From the NCBI GenBank assembly GCA_949358305.1, contig OX442314.1, positions 51,963,162 to 52,027,161 on the forward strand: a DNA stretch of 64,000 nt, written 5' to 3'. Shown here in pieces: positions 12,270-25,689 of the stretch. Numbering within the stretch: position 1 is the stretch's first letter; every line of letters begins with the position of its first letter. The position numbers and the translations under genes are program-made. This stretch comes from Strigamia acuminata (Eukaryota; Arthropoda; Chilopoda; Geophilomorpha; Linotaeniidae). The notes beneath the pieces were generated by a model. The model was not told the DNA's origin, made no database searches, and was given only the letters and a program-made list of their open reading frames with translations.

Positions 12270-12391
12270 TGTGAGTGAGTGCACTTTTCCCGACCACGCG
12301 ACGTCTGCGTTTTGCGACCAACTTCGTTCGACGACCGACAGACATTTATCCATTCATACATACATACATACATACATACATACATACATAC

Positions 12392-12671
12392 TGTTGGCTT
12401 TTGTTCTCCGAGATTTGTGATATGCAATTGATTATTGATGTTACACATGTTTGATTTGTAATTATTTATGATTTTATAGTTTATTATCATGTAAACATTG
12501 ATGTATCAATTGGGTTACCGTAGTTGGAGTTGTTTTTTAACTGCTTAGCAACTGTTGTTATTACTTGTTCTCTTGTTGTTGATTTTTCTCCATGCTTGCA
12601 TGAGATGATTAAATCTTGTTCTTTTACTCACTTTTGGCCTGGAATTTGTTCATCAATCCATACTTTCAACA
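12392..12671 (+). repeat. Copia 5' LTR
   Basis: 280 bp, TG...CA ends, same sequence as 18535-18814. It is followed directly by the tRNA-iMet primer-binding site. Confidence 0.95.
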
Positions 12672-13985
12672 TGGTAGCAGAGGATTAGAGTTCATTCCAT
12701 CACTGTGAGTTGTTCATGTTGAATTTTGGCCAAGTTTTTGTCAAAATTCCATGAATTTTCGTTCATCTTATCCTGCTGATCGATTACTCGCTCCTGGCAA
12801 AATGGCCGACCTCGTTTCTTCATGCCTGCTCACCCGACGATTTTGATGCTTTTTCTGCAATTTGCAACGGATTTGAACGCTGCAAATTTTCGTGGGTACT
12901 GTCCTGAGCTTGTAGAAGGATCGTGGGTACTTTTCCTGATGGATTTTTGTGAATTTTCGCCGATGATCGCCGCAGATTCGCCCGATCGCGATGCACCAAA
13001 TTCCGAGTGATTTTCGCCGACGATTTTCGCGTATTTCATCGAGTTTTTGACTGTGCCATCCAGTATCTGCTTGTGTTTAGCAGTGTACGTGTTATACACA
13101 CGATTGTGAGTACTTTTCATCATGTTTTCCACGTTTTTCGGGCCGATTTTCGTTGTTTTTGCGCCATATACCCGTGCGCTTCACGAGGATCTTCTCGCCG
13201 AATTTTAACGTGCTTTTCATCGAATTTAGTGCTTTTTCGTCGATACTGTGTTGTGCCAGGGATTACTGGATTATTCCACTTGTTTCTACAAGTGTTGTGA
13301 GTACTTTGGGATTTGTTTCAAATTTTTTTTGTGTCCGTTACGTCGATTACGAACACGAGAGCAGCAGACGCATTTTGTGACTGTTTTTTCAAGATTTTCG
13401 TCGATTTTCGAAGATCTTTGAAGATTTTAAACATTGAATTGAATTCTCATGTACTTTTTCGTGTTTATTTTTGCAGATTTCGTCAGGTTACGTCGATTTT
13501 TGCGTGGATTTCCGTGTGAAATCAGACACGAAGTGGCAGAAGTTTGCCAACCAATTTGCAGAGATTTTCAAGAAGTTTTGATCGAGTTTTCCAAGAGATT
13601 CTACCAGATTCTCCTCATTTTTTTTCATGAAACTTTGTTAAATATTAAGTTTCGTGAAACTTTGTATAAGATTAAGGTTTTTGGTAGGGACCTGGTGTAG
13701 GATCCTGGATTTGTATTTGTTAGTGGATTTAATTGCCCTAACAGATACAAATCTTTGCCTCGGTCATTGCACTTTGACCGTTGTATTAATTTGCCGTGCC
13801 CGACAGTGGAGTATCCGGGGGCCATAGGGCCATTATTTCCCGACAACTCCTAAACGGCCACTGTTTAGTTGGGTTGGCTAGCAACCTGAATAGCCCAATT
13901 CTGGTTTTCCGCCTCGAACAACGATACCGCGCGTTCTCCTGTCACCTCGACCAAACTTTTCGCAGAACCGCTCACTTATATCGTC
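12672..13985 (+). other. Copia untranslated leader, 1.3 kb
   Basis: An unusually long T-rich leader between primer-binding site and gag start. It has no long frame. A short motif GTGRGTACTTT recurs (about 12923, 13105, 13297), which may be a decayed internal repeat. The only translated frames here are short and Phe-rich as expected from T-rich DNA. Confidence 0.6.
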
Positions 13986-16900
13986 ATGGCGGATTCCGGC
14001 AAATCTCACCAATTTTCAATTCCACGACTGAACTCTGATAACTACGAATCTTGGTCCCGAAATATCCAATTTTTGCTCTTGGAAAAAGGAGTAGATGATT
14101 TCATCTCAGAGAATCCTCCGGTCAGAGACGAAGCCTGGGATCAGCCTCGAAAACAGCTTCACGACGACCGTTCAAAGCGTGCAAAAGCCTTGCTTGGCTT
14201 GTTTGTCGAGTCCCAATATCAGGACATTGTTCTTGCTGCGGACTCCGCACGTGACGCCTGGGTAGCCTTGAAAGCGACATTTCAGCCGACTTCTCTTGCC
14301 CGAATTGCTAAACTCCGCCGAGATTTCCTGATGATGCGTTTACTTCCGAATGAAGACATGTCAGTTTTCATTAGCCGTGTCACCAAAGCCCGTGCCGTTT
14401 TGAAGGACTTGGAAGTTACATTTTCGGATTCGGATGTCGCTTATCAACTTTTGGATTTGTTACCGGATTCATACGAGGCGACCGTGCAAACAATTTACCA
14501 TTGGTCCAAAGCGGATTTCACATTAAAGGGAGTCTCCGACCATCTTCTCTCCGAATTTAATCGTTTGAAGATGAAGAATGCAGATTCGGGGTCATCGACT
14601 AGTTTACAGTCAGCGAGTTCGTCTTCGAGTGCACCGACGAGAGTTTTCAAGCCCTTGTCACAAATTCAGTGCTTTAATTGCAAGGAAATGGGACACTATG
14701 CGAACAAGTGCCCCAAACCTCGAGTCCAGGGCGTTGCCTCTTCCAACTCGTCTACCAATCGTGGTCGCCGATCTTCGTCTCGGAACCGCAAAAGTGGACG
14801 CGGTAATGCAACACCACCTGCCCCGAGTGCTCAAAGTGTTTCAAGTGCAAGGTCCGGTTTAGGTTTCTTTGCACGGTCAGAATCCAACGTCGCATCGACT
14901 TCGTCTTTGGAATGGCTAATTGATTCGGGTTCATCTGATCACGTGTGTTGCCGTCGTGATTCTTTTTCGACGTACAAGCCCGTTTCGAATTATTTCATCA
15001 TTTTGGGTGAAGGCCGTTCACGAGTTGATGGTATAGGTGACGTGGTTTTGCGGATTGGTCGTGGTGGCGCGAAAGGAGAATTTCCCGTCACAATGCATAA
15101 TGTTCTTCATGCCCCCGCTTTTTCGCGTAATTTAGTCAGTTTGTCAAAAATTGATCGCGCCGGACTACATTTTGTGGCTTCAAATGGTTTAATGACCATT
15201 TTTGATCCGTCCGACAAAGCCAAACAATTTCTTTTGCATGCCAAACTGAAGGATGATTTATATTCCCTTCAGCATGTCTTGCCCGCAGATCCTACATCTG
15301 CGCCGCTTCCTGCGCTTACGGCCACCTCAGTGGTCAAGCCGGTCCTCTCTGCGCAGACTATAAAGCCTGCTCGGCATGTCACTTTTGCCGAGGGACCTGC
15401 TTTATCCCCTCCTTGTAAGCCCCCGAAGGGGAAGTTATCCGATTTAGAGCTTTGGCACCGGAGATTTGGGCATTTTAATACCGAAGGTTTACACTTTTTA
15501 GCGAAATCTCCGAATGCTTCCGGAATCGATATTTCGACTTCCGCATTTCCGGCATGTGCCGTGTGTGCTCGTTCTAAATCCACCCGAGCCTCGTTTCCGA
15601 GTGCAAAGAATAGAATTTCCAGTAAGAAGCCTTTGGATTTAATCCATATGGACGTTTGGGGAAATTCCCCAACTACTTCCGTGGGTGGCGCTCGTTATTT
15701 ATTAACGATCGTGGATGACTTTTCTCGCTATTCCTTTGTTGTCCCTATGAAAACGAAGGGGGAAGTTTTTGAAGTTTTTAAACTTTTCCATGCTCGGATG
15801 GAAACATTATGGGGGGCTGGCTGCATTAAAGCAGTCAGAACCGATAACGGGATGGAATTTTGCTCTAAAAATTTCGAAAATTTCTTGCTCCAGCGTGGCA
15901 TCAAGGCACAGCGCACGAATGTTTATACACCTGAGCAGAATGGCGTTGCGGAACGCCTTAACCGCACCTTATTTGAAGGCGTGCGTTCCTTGTTTTTGAT
16001 GACGTCTTTGCCTCGAGAATTGTGGGCTGAGCTCGCGGTTTCAATGATTTATCTCAAGAATCGCTTTCCACATAAATCTCTGAACAACCTTATCCCTTAT
16101 TGTCTGTGGTACAATAAGGCTGTTCCACTTAAGCACTTAAAAGTGATTGGGTCAAGGTGTTTCGTGCACATACCACAACAGGTCCGTGGTTCAAAATTCG
16201 AGTCTCGAGCCTGGACGGGTGTAGTTGTTGGCTATGCTTTGCGCACGCGAGGTTATCGCGTGTGGTGCCCGAAGCGCCGTGCAGTGTTTGAGTCAAAGCA
16301 TGTTCGTTTTGATGAAAACTGCATGTGGGGACATCCTCGTTTTTATGAGGGTACTGAGGTAACTGATGAGGGAGCTATATCGGTGACATTAGATTCGGAT
16401 TTCGATTCCGATCCACCTCTTCCTCCACCTCCTCCTCAACGTCCCCCCAATCTTCCTCCGCTTTCTTATCCTCCTCCACCTTCTTATCCTCCTCCTCCAC
16501 CGCCTGTGGTTACTCGACCTTCGGCGCAAGCGCATCCGTTGCCTACACCACCTACTATTGCCTCGCCACTAAATCAGCCTCAGCCTTCTACTTCGGCTGT
16601 GGGGGGCAAGTGGACTCGCTCCGAGGTGATTCGGCAGTCTGGTGCGACTATGGGAAACACTGATGTGTATTTTTATCCCCCGGATCATACCAGATTACGG
16701 AGTCATGTTGACGTTGCGCAATATTGCGCAGATCATCGATTAGCATATGACCGGGATAATTTTGACTTTTGCACCCGGAACGTGCCTGTTTGCACGGTTG
16801 ATCCCCCTCCGGCAGATCCAACTGCTTTTCCTCTTCCTAGTCCTACGGCTTCAGAAGATGAAGCATTAGGGGATTGCTATTCTGCTACACCACGGTACGC

Positions 16901-18467
16901 GCACTCCTTATTTGCCCAGGTTCCTCGCACCTATAAGGAAGCTATTGCAAGTCCCGACCGTGTCCATTGGCAGAAAGCCATGGAGGAAGAGCTTTCACTC
17001 TTCCGTGAGCGAGGTGTTTACGAAGAGGTTGAGAAACCTCCTTCTAATGTGAACATTGTGGGGAATAAATGGGTTTACTACATCAAGCGCGATGCAGAAG
17101 GCGTCGTGCGCCGTTTTAGAGCGATGTTGGTTGCCCAGGGCTTTAGCCAAAAGTTCGGAGTCGACTATTCCGAGGTTTTCAGTCCCGTGGTTAACTATGT
17201 GCTTATACGCCTGTTTTTCGTGCTTCTAGTAGTCGTTTTAGGCTGGCTAGATGCACATCTCGATGTCAAGGGTGCTTATTTATATGGCAACTTAGATGAA
17301 GCTATCTTCATGAGAATTCCTAAGGGCTGGGAAACTCCTCAGAATGCCGGTAAGGTATGGAGGCTTCATAAGGCCCTTTACGGCCTTCATCAGAGCGGAC
17401 GGCAATGGAATTTCCGCCTAGTTGAGGCTTTGCTAGGGATTAATTTCCACAAGCTTCTTGGGATTAATGGCGTATTTATTTCCAACACTTATGATGCTGT
17501 CATCCTTGTTTATGTTGATGACATGGTACTTTTCACCAAAGGACAAGATCCGCGTGATCGAACTGTTAAGGCCCTTCGTGCAATTTTCACGATAACAGAT
17601 TTGGGTCCGGTATCGAAGTTGTTGGGCGTCCAATTTGATCGCGATGGTGGTAAAATCTGCATCCATCAGCGCGATTACATTGATAAGATTGCTGAAGACT
17701 ACGGAATTTCCTCCGAGCATTTGTGCAAAGTCCCGATTACCGTTGGCACGATGGTCAATTGTGCTAGAGATGGTGAACGTGTTTTGAGGGATGATGAATT
17801 CCCATATCGGTCTCTCATTGGGTCTCTGCTCTTTCTAGCTTCTCGAACGCGTCCCGATATCCTCTTTCCAGTTATCCTTATGTCACAATATAACACGTGC
17901 TTTACTGGAAGGCACGTGGCCCTTTTGCTACAGATCCTCCAGTATGTGAAGAATACGCGGGAATATTCAATTCAGCTTTCCGCGGTCACTGGAGATATTC
18001 TATCAGGGCACTCCGATGCTTCTTGGATCTCAGATCGAGATACAAGAAAGAGCTTCGGAGGTTATACAATTTCGGTGTTCGGGGTTCCCATTTCCTGGGG
18101 TTGCTGTAAGCAACGCTATTGCGCCTTGTCCATTATGGAAGCGGAATTCCTAGCGCTTTTGGACGGTGCAAAGGAAATTGTCTGGCTTCATGGTGCGATT
18201 GAGCGGACCCGGATTTTTCAACTTCCGGCCCCAACCATGTTCTCTGATTCTCTGTCGACGATTTTTTTCACCCGCAACGATATAGAGAATCGGAGGACAA
18301 AGCACATTGACGTGAAATTCTTTTTCCTGCGGGATTGGCTAAATGAGGGTGTTTTTGTTTTGAGGAAAGTTTCAGGTGAATTAAACCCTGCGGACATCTT
18401 CACAAAATTTTTCTCGCCCGCCCGCATTCGATATTTATGTCAACATTTTTACAGTAGTTTGCGATAG
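13986..18467 (+). CDS. Copia Gag-Pol polyprotein
   Basis: 1493 residues in one frame with Copia domain order. Gag (1-220, UBN2-type, starting near FSIPRLNSDNYESW); one CCHC zinc knuckle CFNCKEMGHYANKC near residue 230; aspartic protease IDSGSSDH near 311; GAG-pre-integrase HRRFGH near 494; integrase (MDVWGN near 554, RTDNGMEF near 619, then the E-containing PEQNGVAER); a Pro-rich linker (about 810-850); reverse transcriptase (about 975-1200) with YVDD near 1176; RNase H (SDASW near 1342, EAEF near 1381, D in the KHIDVK region near 1440). No frameshift or stop. All catalytic signatures I looked for are present. Confidence 0.96.
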   Translation: MADSGKSHQFSIPRLNSDNYESWSRNIQFLLLEKGVDDFISENPPVRDEAWDQPRKQLHDDRSKRAKALLGLFVESQYQDIVLAADSARDAWVALKATFQPTSLARIAKLRRDFLMMRLLPNEDMSVFISRVTKARAVLKDLEVTFSDSDVAYQLLDLLPDSYEATVQTIYHWSKADFTLKGVSDHLLSEFNRLKMKNADSGSSTSLQSASSSSSAPTRVFKPLSQIQCFNCKEMGHYANKCPKPRVQGVASSNSSTNRGRRSSSRNRKSGRGNATPPAPSAQSVSSARSGLGFFARSESNVASTSSLEWLIDSGSSDHVCCRRDSFSTYKPVSNYFIILGEGRSRVDGIGDVVLRIGRGGAKGEFPVTMHNVLHAPAFSRNLVSLSKIDRAGLHFVASNGLMTIFDPSDKAKQFLLHAKLKDDLYSLQHVLPADPTSAPLPALTATSVVKPVLSAQTIKPARHVTFAEGPALSPPCKPPKGKLSDLELWHRRFGHFNTEGLHFLAKSPNASGIDISTSAFPACAVCARSKSTRASFPSAKNRISSKKPLDLIHMDVWGNSPTTSVGGARYLLTIVDDFSRYSFVVPMKTKGEVFEVFKLFHARMETLWGAGCIKAVRTDNGMEFCSKNFENFLLQRGIKAQRTNVYTPEQNGVAERLNRTLFEGVRSLFLMTSLPRELWAELAVSMIYLKNRFPHKSLNNLIPYCLWYNKAVPLKHLKVIGSRCFVHIPQQVRGSKFESRAWTGVVVGYALRTRGYRVWCPKRRAVFESKHVRFDENCMWGHPRFYEGTEVTDEGAISVTLDSDFDSDPPLPPPPPQRPPNLPPLSYPPPPSYPPPPPPVVTRPSAQAHPLPTPPTIASPLNQPQPSTSAVGGKWTRSEVIRQSGATMGNTDVYFYPPDHTRLRSHVDVAQYCADHRLAYDRDNFDFCTRNVPVCTVDPPPADPTAFPLPSPTASEDEALGDCYSATPRYAHSLFAQVPRTYKEAIASPDRVHWQKAMEEELSLFRERGVYEEVEKPPSNVNIVGNKWVYYIKRDAEGVVRRFRAMLVAQGFSQKFGVDYSEVFSPVVNYVLIRLFFVLLVVVLGWLDAHLDVKGAYLYGNLDEAIFMRIPKGWETPQNAGKVWRLHKALYGLHQSGRQWNFRLVEALLGINFHKLLGINGVFISNTYDAVILVYVDDMVLFTKGQDPRDRTVKALRAIFTITDLGPVSKLLGVQFDRDGGKICIHQRDYIDKIAEDYGISSEHLCKVPITVGTMVNCARDGERVLRDDEFPYRSLIGSLLFLASRTRPDILFPVILMSQYNTCFTGRHVALLLQILQYVKNTREYSIQLSAVTGDILSGHSDASWISDRDTRKSFGGYTISVFGVPISWGCCKQRYCALSIMEAEFLALLDGAKEIVWLHGAIERTRIFQLPAPTMFSDSLSTIFFTRNDIENRRTKHIDVKFFFLRDWLNEGVFVLRKVSGELNPADIFTKFFSPARIRYLCQHFYSSLR

Positions 18468-18534
18468 GTTTTCGCATTTACTTTTGTTATATCTTGTTAT
18501 ATGATTGAGTCATGTCTCGGAGAATGGGGGGCTC

Positions 18535-18814
18535 TGTTGGCTTTTGTTCTCCGAGATTTGTGATATGCAATTGATTATTGATGTTACACATGTTTGATTT
18601 GTAATTATTTATGATTTTATAGTTTATTATCATGTAAACATTGATGTATCAATTGGGTTACCGTAGTTGGAGTTGTTTTTTAACTGCTTAGCAACTGTTG
18701 TTATTACTTGTTCTCTTGTTGTTGATTTTTCTCCATGCTTGCATGAGATGATTAAATCTTGTTCTTTTACTCACTTTTGGCCTGGAATTTGTTCATCAAT
18801 CCATACTTTCAACA
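18535..18814 (+). repeat. Copia 3' LTR
   Basis: 280 bp, same as 12392-12671, preceded by a purine tract and followed by the CATAC duplication and remaining CATA repeats. Confidence 0.95.
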
Positions 18815-18918
18815 CATACATACATACATACACAACGTGGTAAGTTTCTCCAACGCTATTACCGCGACAACCATTTCGTTCTCGTCAGTCGGCGTCAACT
18901 TTTCGTTCCGTTTTTCAG

Positions 18919-19086
18919 ATGGAACCGAACCGCGAACGAAACGAGGATCCGAGATGGCCGCCCATTCCCGTCGTCACGGTGAGCGCGTTTATTTTCTTCG
19001 ACGTGTCACGTCGCCCCGCTTAAAATTTTGCTTTCAGGTTGACATCACCGACGACGACGAAGAAGACGGCAATGGCGCTGTCGTTG

Positions 19087-19152
<66 letters not shown>

Positions 19153-20243
19153 ACAACGACGACGAAGACCTAACCGAGATCGACGCCGCCATGTTGCGCG
19201 ACGTTAAACGAGGAGTCAAACTCGAGGTCGAAGTGAGTAAAAATTTTCGCGTTGCCCCGCGTTACCCGGCGCAATATTTTTGTTCATTCGTTCGTTCCTT
19301 CGTTCTCTCTAGACTGGGGCGGTCGAATTCGAGCTGCCGTTCGAAAAGAAGGAAGGAGAGGAGGGGGAGGAAGAGCCGCCGTCGACCGCGCGGCTCCTGT
19401 GGGCGCTGGGAAACCAGCTGGGAGAGGAGCAACGACAACTGCGTCGAACCACGGACGACGAGTTGGAGAGGTTCAAGCGAGAGATGCGAAGACGGTTGGA
19501 GGCGAAGAAGAGAGAACTTGATGAGCGGTTGAGACTACAAGAGGTGTCCCACCAGCGCCAAATCCATTTGCGTCTCGAACAGTTGGACCGAGAAAGCGCG
19601 GTCTATCGGCGGGCGTGGCGTCGACAGGAGCGGGAGCAACGAGAGCGGGAGCAGCGAGAGTGGGAGGGATTGGAGCGGGAGCGATTGGAGCTGGAGCAGT
19701 CGGAGCAGCAGTGGGAGCGGGAGCGAGAGCAGCAGTGGCAGCAGTGGCAGCAACAACAACGACGACCACTCGAGTCGGAGCCGGAGTCGGAGTCGGCTCA
19801 TGACGTGGAGGTGGAGGACTTAAAAAAAAAGGCGTTGGATCTCGAGAAGCGCCCGAGACAAGAACACGTGAGTGTCTGTCTGTCTCTGTCTCTCTCTCTT
19901 TCCCCCCTTCCCATTTCACGGCGCACGGGGTCAAACTCGATTTCGATTAGACACCGTCCCACCCCGGCCAATTTATTTTCCATTTACTTTGTTTTATTTT
20001 ACTTTACTTTACTTTACTTTACTTTACTTTACTTGTCCCCAGTTGAGTCACTCGCCGACCCGAGAGCCCGACGACCAACCGCCAGCCACCATTGTCGTTG
20101 CCGAAGGACCGACCGAAACCCGAGAGCGATCCGAGTCGGACGAGGCGATGGACGCGGCCACGGCCACGACGAGTGGGTACCGCGAGCACCGGGCCATCGC
20201 TCCAACGCGCCCCGACGCGACCGATCGACCGGTGGACCAATAA
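18919..20243 (+). CDS. Coiled-coil, poly-Ala protein, five-exon gene
   Basis: Coding exons 18919-18978, 19038-19232, 19313-19867 and 20043-20243, all phase 0, with donors GTGAGC, GTGAGT and GTGAGT and acceptors TTTCAG, CTCTAG and CCCCAG. A leading untranslated exon ends at 18839 (GTAAGT donor) and joins the ATG at 18919 right after a TTTTTCAG acceptor. The product is 336 residues: an acidic start, a poly-Ala tract from a GCC repeat (about residues 37-62), then about 100 residues rich in Arg/Glu/Gln (about 130-235) with heptad spacing typical of a long coiled coil, then a Ser/Asp/Thr-rich tail. No known family. Its first exon is split by the Copia insertion at 12392-18814: upstream leader before 12391, remainder 18820-18839. 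AATAAA-rich sequence follows at 20470-20510. Confidence 0.7.
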
Positions 20244-20399
20244 ATTGATCGATTAATTAATTAGTTAATTCGTTCGTTTTTATTTATCCCTGTTTCATTT
20301 GTTTTCAATTCTTCTTCTTTTTTTTTTTTGTTTTTTTTTTTTTTTTTCCTCGTTGGCACCGACAATACGTCGTCATCGCCTTTGTTTTTGTTGTTGTTA

Positions 20400-20449
<50 letters not shown>

Positions 20450-20935
20450 TAATAAAAATGGAAAAATGAAATAAAATACAATAAAATATAATAAAATAAA
20501 ACGAAACAGAATTAATCGGCCAGTCGGCTGTCCAAAATTGACACGTGTTCGGTCGTGAAGACGTCGCGGATTGAGCGAACACACACAGTCGTCCGTCGAA
20601 GCGAGAAGGAAGAGGGCGATGTTGTCGTGGCGACCCACACACGCGCGTCCGCGTCAGTTTTGGGAAAACCGTCCGCCATGGCCTAGAAGAGACCGACGGA
20701 TAAATGGGCGAATGAAACGCTCGTTTAACCTTGGGGTATGTGTGCGGATTTTGTCGGGGGCGAAAGGGTCCCGCTTTTTAACATTACGGCGGCCTATACG
20801 TTGTTTCGTTGATCGCGACTGCGATGCGGAATTTGCGGATGTTGTTTTGGCCGAGTAGTTCGTGCGACCGAGCGCGTTTTGTTCGTTGCTTTTCGGTGTT
20901 CGGTGGGTTTTGTGACCGGTCAAGGGTTTCGCTAA
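20244..20935. other. 3' UTR and intergenic sequence
   Basis: T-rich and (AAT)n-rich sequence (20400-20450), AATAAAATA repeats (20470-20510) that can serve as polyadenylation signals, then GC-balanced sequence with no supported gene. Confidence 0.6.
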
Positions 20936-21590
20936 AACGTGGTTTTTGTGACGGGAGGGAGGGGGGGGATCGGGTCGCGTGCTCCGAAAGCGCCGCGACG
21001 CGCCGTGACTCTTGATCCGACTCGGGGCGCGTTACGGCGCGGTCGGAGGACGGCCCTCGCCCCCAAAAACCACACTCCGGGTCACGTGGTCTCGCACCCG
21101 ACTCCCTCAGTTTTCCCGTTTTCAGCCCGTTACGGGATCATGACGGGCCGTTACGGGATCGTGACGGGACCGTCGGCGGCCCGTTAACGGGCCGTTAACG
21201 GCCCGCATGAGGTCGTACGGGCCGTCGGCGAGCCGAAGTCCGGGAACGAAGGCCGTTACGGGACCGTCACGGGACCGTCGGCGGCCCGTTAACGGCCCGT
21301 GCGAGCCGTTACGGGATCGTGACGGGACCGTCACGATCCCGTCAACGGCTTGTACGGGCCGTTAACGAGCCGCCAACGGGACCGTCACGATCTCGTAACG
21401 GCCCGTACAAGCCGTTGACGGGATCGTGACGGGACCGTCACGATCCCGTAACGGCCCGCACGGTCCGTTAACGGGCCGCCGACGGTCCCGTCACGACCCC
21501 ATCACGGCCCGTACAAGCCGTTGACGGGGTCGTGACGGGACCGTTACGGGACCGTCGGCGGGCCGTTACGGGCCATATACGGTATTTTTG
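20936..21590. repeat. Short CCGTTAACGG satellite array and flank (array 1)
   Basis: 21120-21585 is built from short units with GGCCGTTAACGGGCC palindromes and GGTCCCGTCACGATCCCG blocks. It has the same motif set as 34250-38040 but in inverse orientation: the unique insert (GAGCCGAAGTCCGGGAACGA, 21231-21250) appears as its reverse complement in array 2. The flank 21010-21120 is also the reverse complement of 38040-38150. No coding meaning is assigned to the open frames. Confidence 0.85.
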
Positions 21591-22058
21591 CGGAGTCGCG
21601 GTCGCGCGAGATTCGTCGCGGTAAAAGCGAATTCATTTACGGTCTCGGCTACCACTCGAAGTCGACGGCCTCGACTCGCGCGGCCACGAAATGGTTTGCG
21701 AGCTCGACACCAGATGTCACGACAAACGCGCACGTTGGTCCGACAGCGTATATCGCGCGAGTGTTTCATTTTCCTCCCGGTTTTCATCGGCACTTCGTCT
21801 CCGTTGGTAAGTTTGGTGTTTTGTGTGGTTTCTCTCTCCAATTTATTTTCAATTCTCTACTCGTCTCCCACACAGAAGAAAGATGGAAGGAGCGCAGCAT
21901 GCAGAGGGCGACAAGTCACATTACTGCGCTTTGTGCTGCGGTAAATACCCCGACAGTAAGAAACAAACATCCATTTATTTACTTATCAGTTGTTCAATTT
22001 ATTTATTTATTTATTTTTTAATTATGTATATTTTATTTGATTTTAATTTTTTCTCGTT

Positions 22059-24462
<2,404 letters not shown>

Positions 24463-25689
24463 TTTCGTCGATCAATCGCCTACTTATAAACGAATTGGTC
24501 GTTTAATCAATTAATTGGTTAATTCATTAGACCGATTAACGGACGAACGGACGGACAAATAATAGCGCCGCGAGTAGTAACCACAAAACCAACGTTGAAT
24601 CTAGTCGTTTGATATCGACGGGGTTTCCCCCCTCCTCCGTGCTCACGCACGCTGTCCCGCATGGCACGCCGTTTTTATTCGCCCGTTCCGTTTCTTCTCT
24701 CGTTTGTTTGTTTTTTTTTTAAGAAATAATGCGATTGGATAGCCTTACTTACTCGTTTGTTCGTTTTTTTTTTGTTTGTTTGTTTGTTTGTTTTTCCCAC
24801 TCTACGGAGTCCAGCGAACCGATATATGTACGCGTGTGCGTCGCGAAGAAGGAGAAGGGCACAACAATGGCGGGAAAAAGCTTGATCCGCTGTTCACCTC
24901 GATGTCACGGCGCTGCGACGCGACGCTCGGCGATGCGAATTAAAAAGAAAAAATGAAACAAAATAAAACAAAGTGAAACAATAAAATGAAACGAAACGAA
25001 ACAAAATAAAATGAAACGAATAAACGATCGGCGTTTTGAATCGTGCCGCGTCATGTTGCCCGGTTGCGCCACCGGGTGCCCGCGCAGCGCTCGGCGCTCG
25101 GTGTTCGGTGTTCGGCCCGTCCCGTGAACGGGGAGGAGAAGAACGAAGCGGGGACTACGGGTTCGGGTTAGGCGCCGACGGCGTGGTTGATCGATTATAT
25201 TTTCTCGCTTTCTATTTATCTTCTCGTAAGAGTTGTAAAGGCGTATAAAGAATAAACAATTGGAGCGAAAAGTAAACGGTCTTTTTATTTGTGTACATTT
25301 GTAAAATTTGAAAATTTTTCTTAAAACTAAGCGTGAATAAACGAGCGAAAAAAATGAGGCGGGCTCGCGCGACGGGCGACGGGTCTAGTTGTCGCATTAG
25401 TCGGTCCTGGTCGAGGAGCAGTCTGTCTGTCCTTAACGGTCAAAATGAGAATGGCACCGAAGAGACTCCGTACATTATTCGATGTGAAATCTGAAATCTG
25501 AAATCTGAAATCTGAAATCTGAAAAATCTGAAAAACCTGAAAAACCTGGGACCCGTGAAAACCCGAAATCTGAAAACCGATTGATTGGTCGGTCGATCAA
25601 TCAATCGATCGATCGATCGGTGGACGGTTGGCTGCCTGCCCCACCCACCCGCGACGATTGGCCCCACCGGCCGGCGGTGGCCCATTCTC
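24463..25689. other. Promoter side of the zinc-finger gene and intergenic sequence
   Basis: Upstream of the - strand ATG at 24462. Contains T/TTTG runs (24700-24800), A-rich AAATRAAAC repeats (24940-25020), a tandem ATCTGAAATCTGAA tract (25483-25560) and GATC-rich sequence (25590-25620). No supported gene. Confidence 0.5.

Larger units (their letters stand above)
11580..12391. other. Intergenic / 5' leader region with tRNA-like repeat and microsatellites
   Basis: No convincing coding sequence. It contains an A-rich AAAATRAAA stretch (11630-11740), a tRNA-like sequence on the - strand, an AT-rich stretch of ATTATTAAT type (12010-12120), a long (GA)n run and a (CATA)n run that ends at the Copia LTR. 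The last part (about 12265-12391) is probably the first, untranslated exon of the gene whose coding part begins at 18919. Confidence 0.5.
12392..18814 (+). mobile_element. Complete Ty1/Copia LTR retrotransposon
   Basis: Two 280-bp LTRs (TGTTGG...CAACA), identical by eye, flank a single 1493-codon frame. The primer-binding site TGGTAGCAGAGGAT (from 12672) matches the 3' end of animal initiator tRNA-Met, as is usual for Copia. A purine tract (GGAGAATGGGGGGC) precedes the 3' LTR. The five bases CATAC on each side are a target-site duplication within a (CATA)n microsatellite. All features indicate a recent, potentially active copy. Confidence 0.95.

Noticed and set aside
12107-12490. Frames across the (GA)n tract
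   Set aside because: Microsatellite translation (alternating Ser-Leu or Glu-Arg) without other support.
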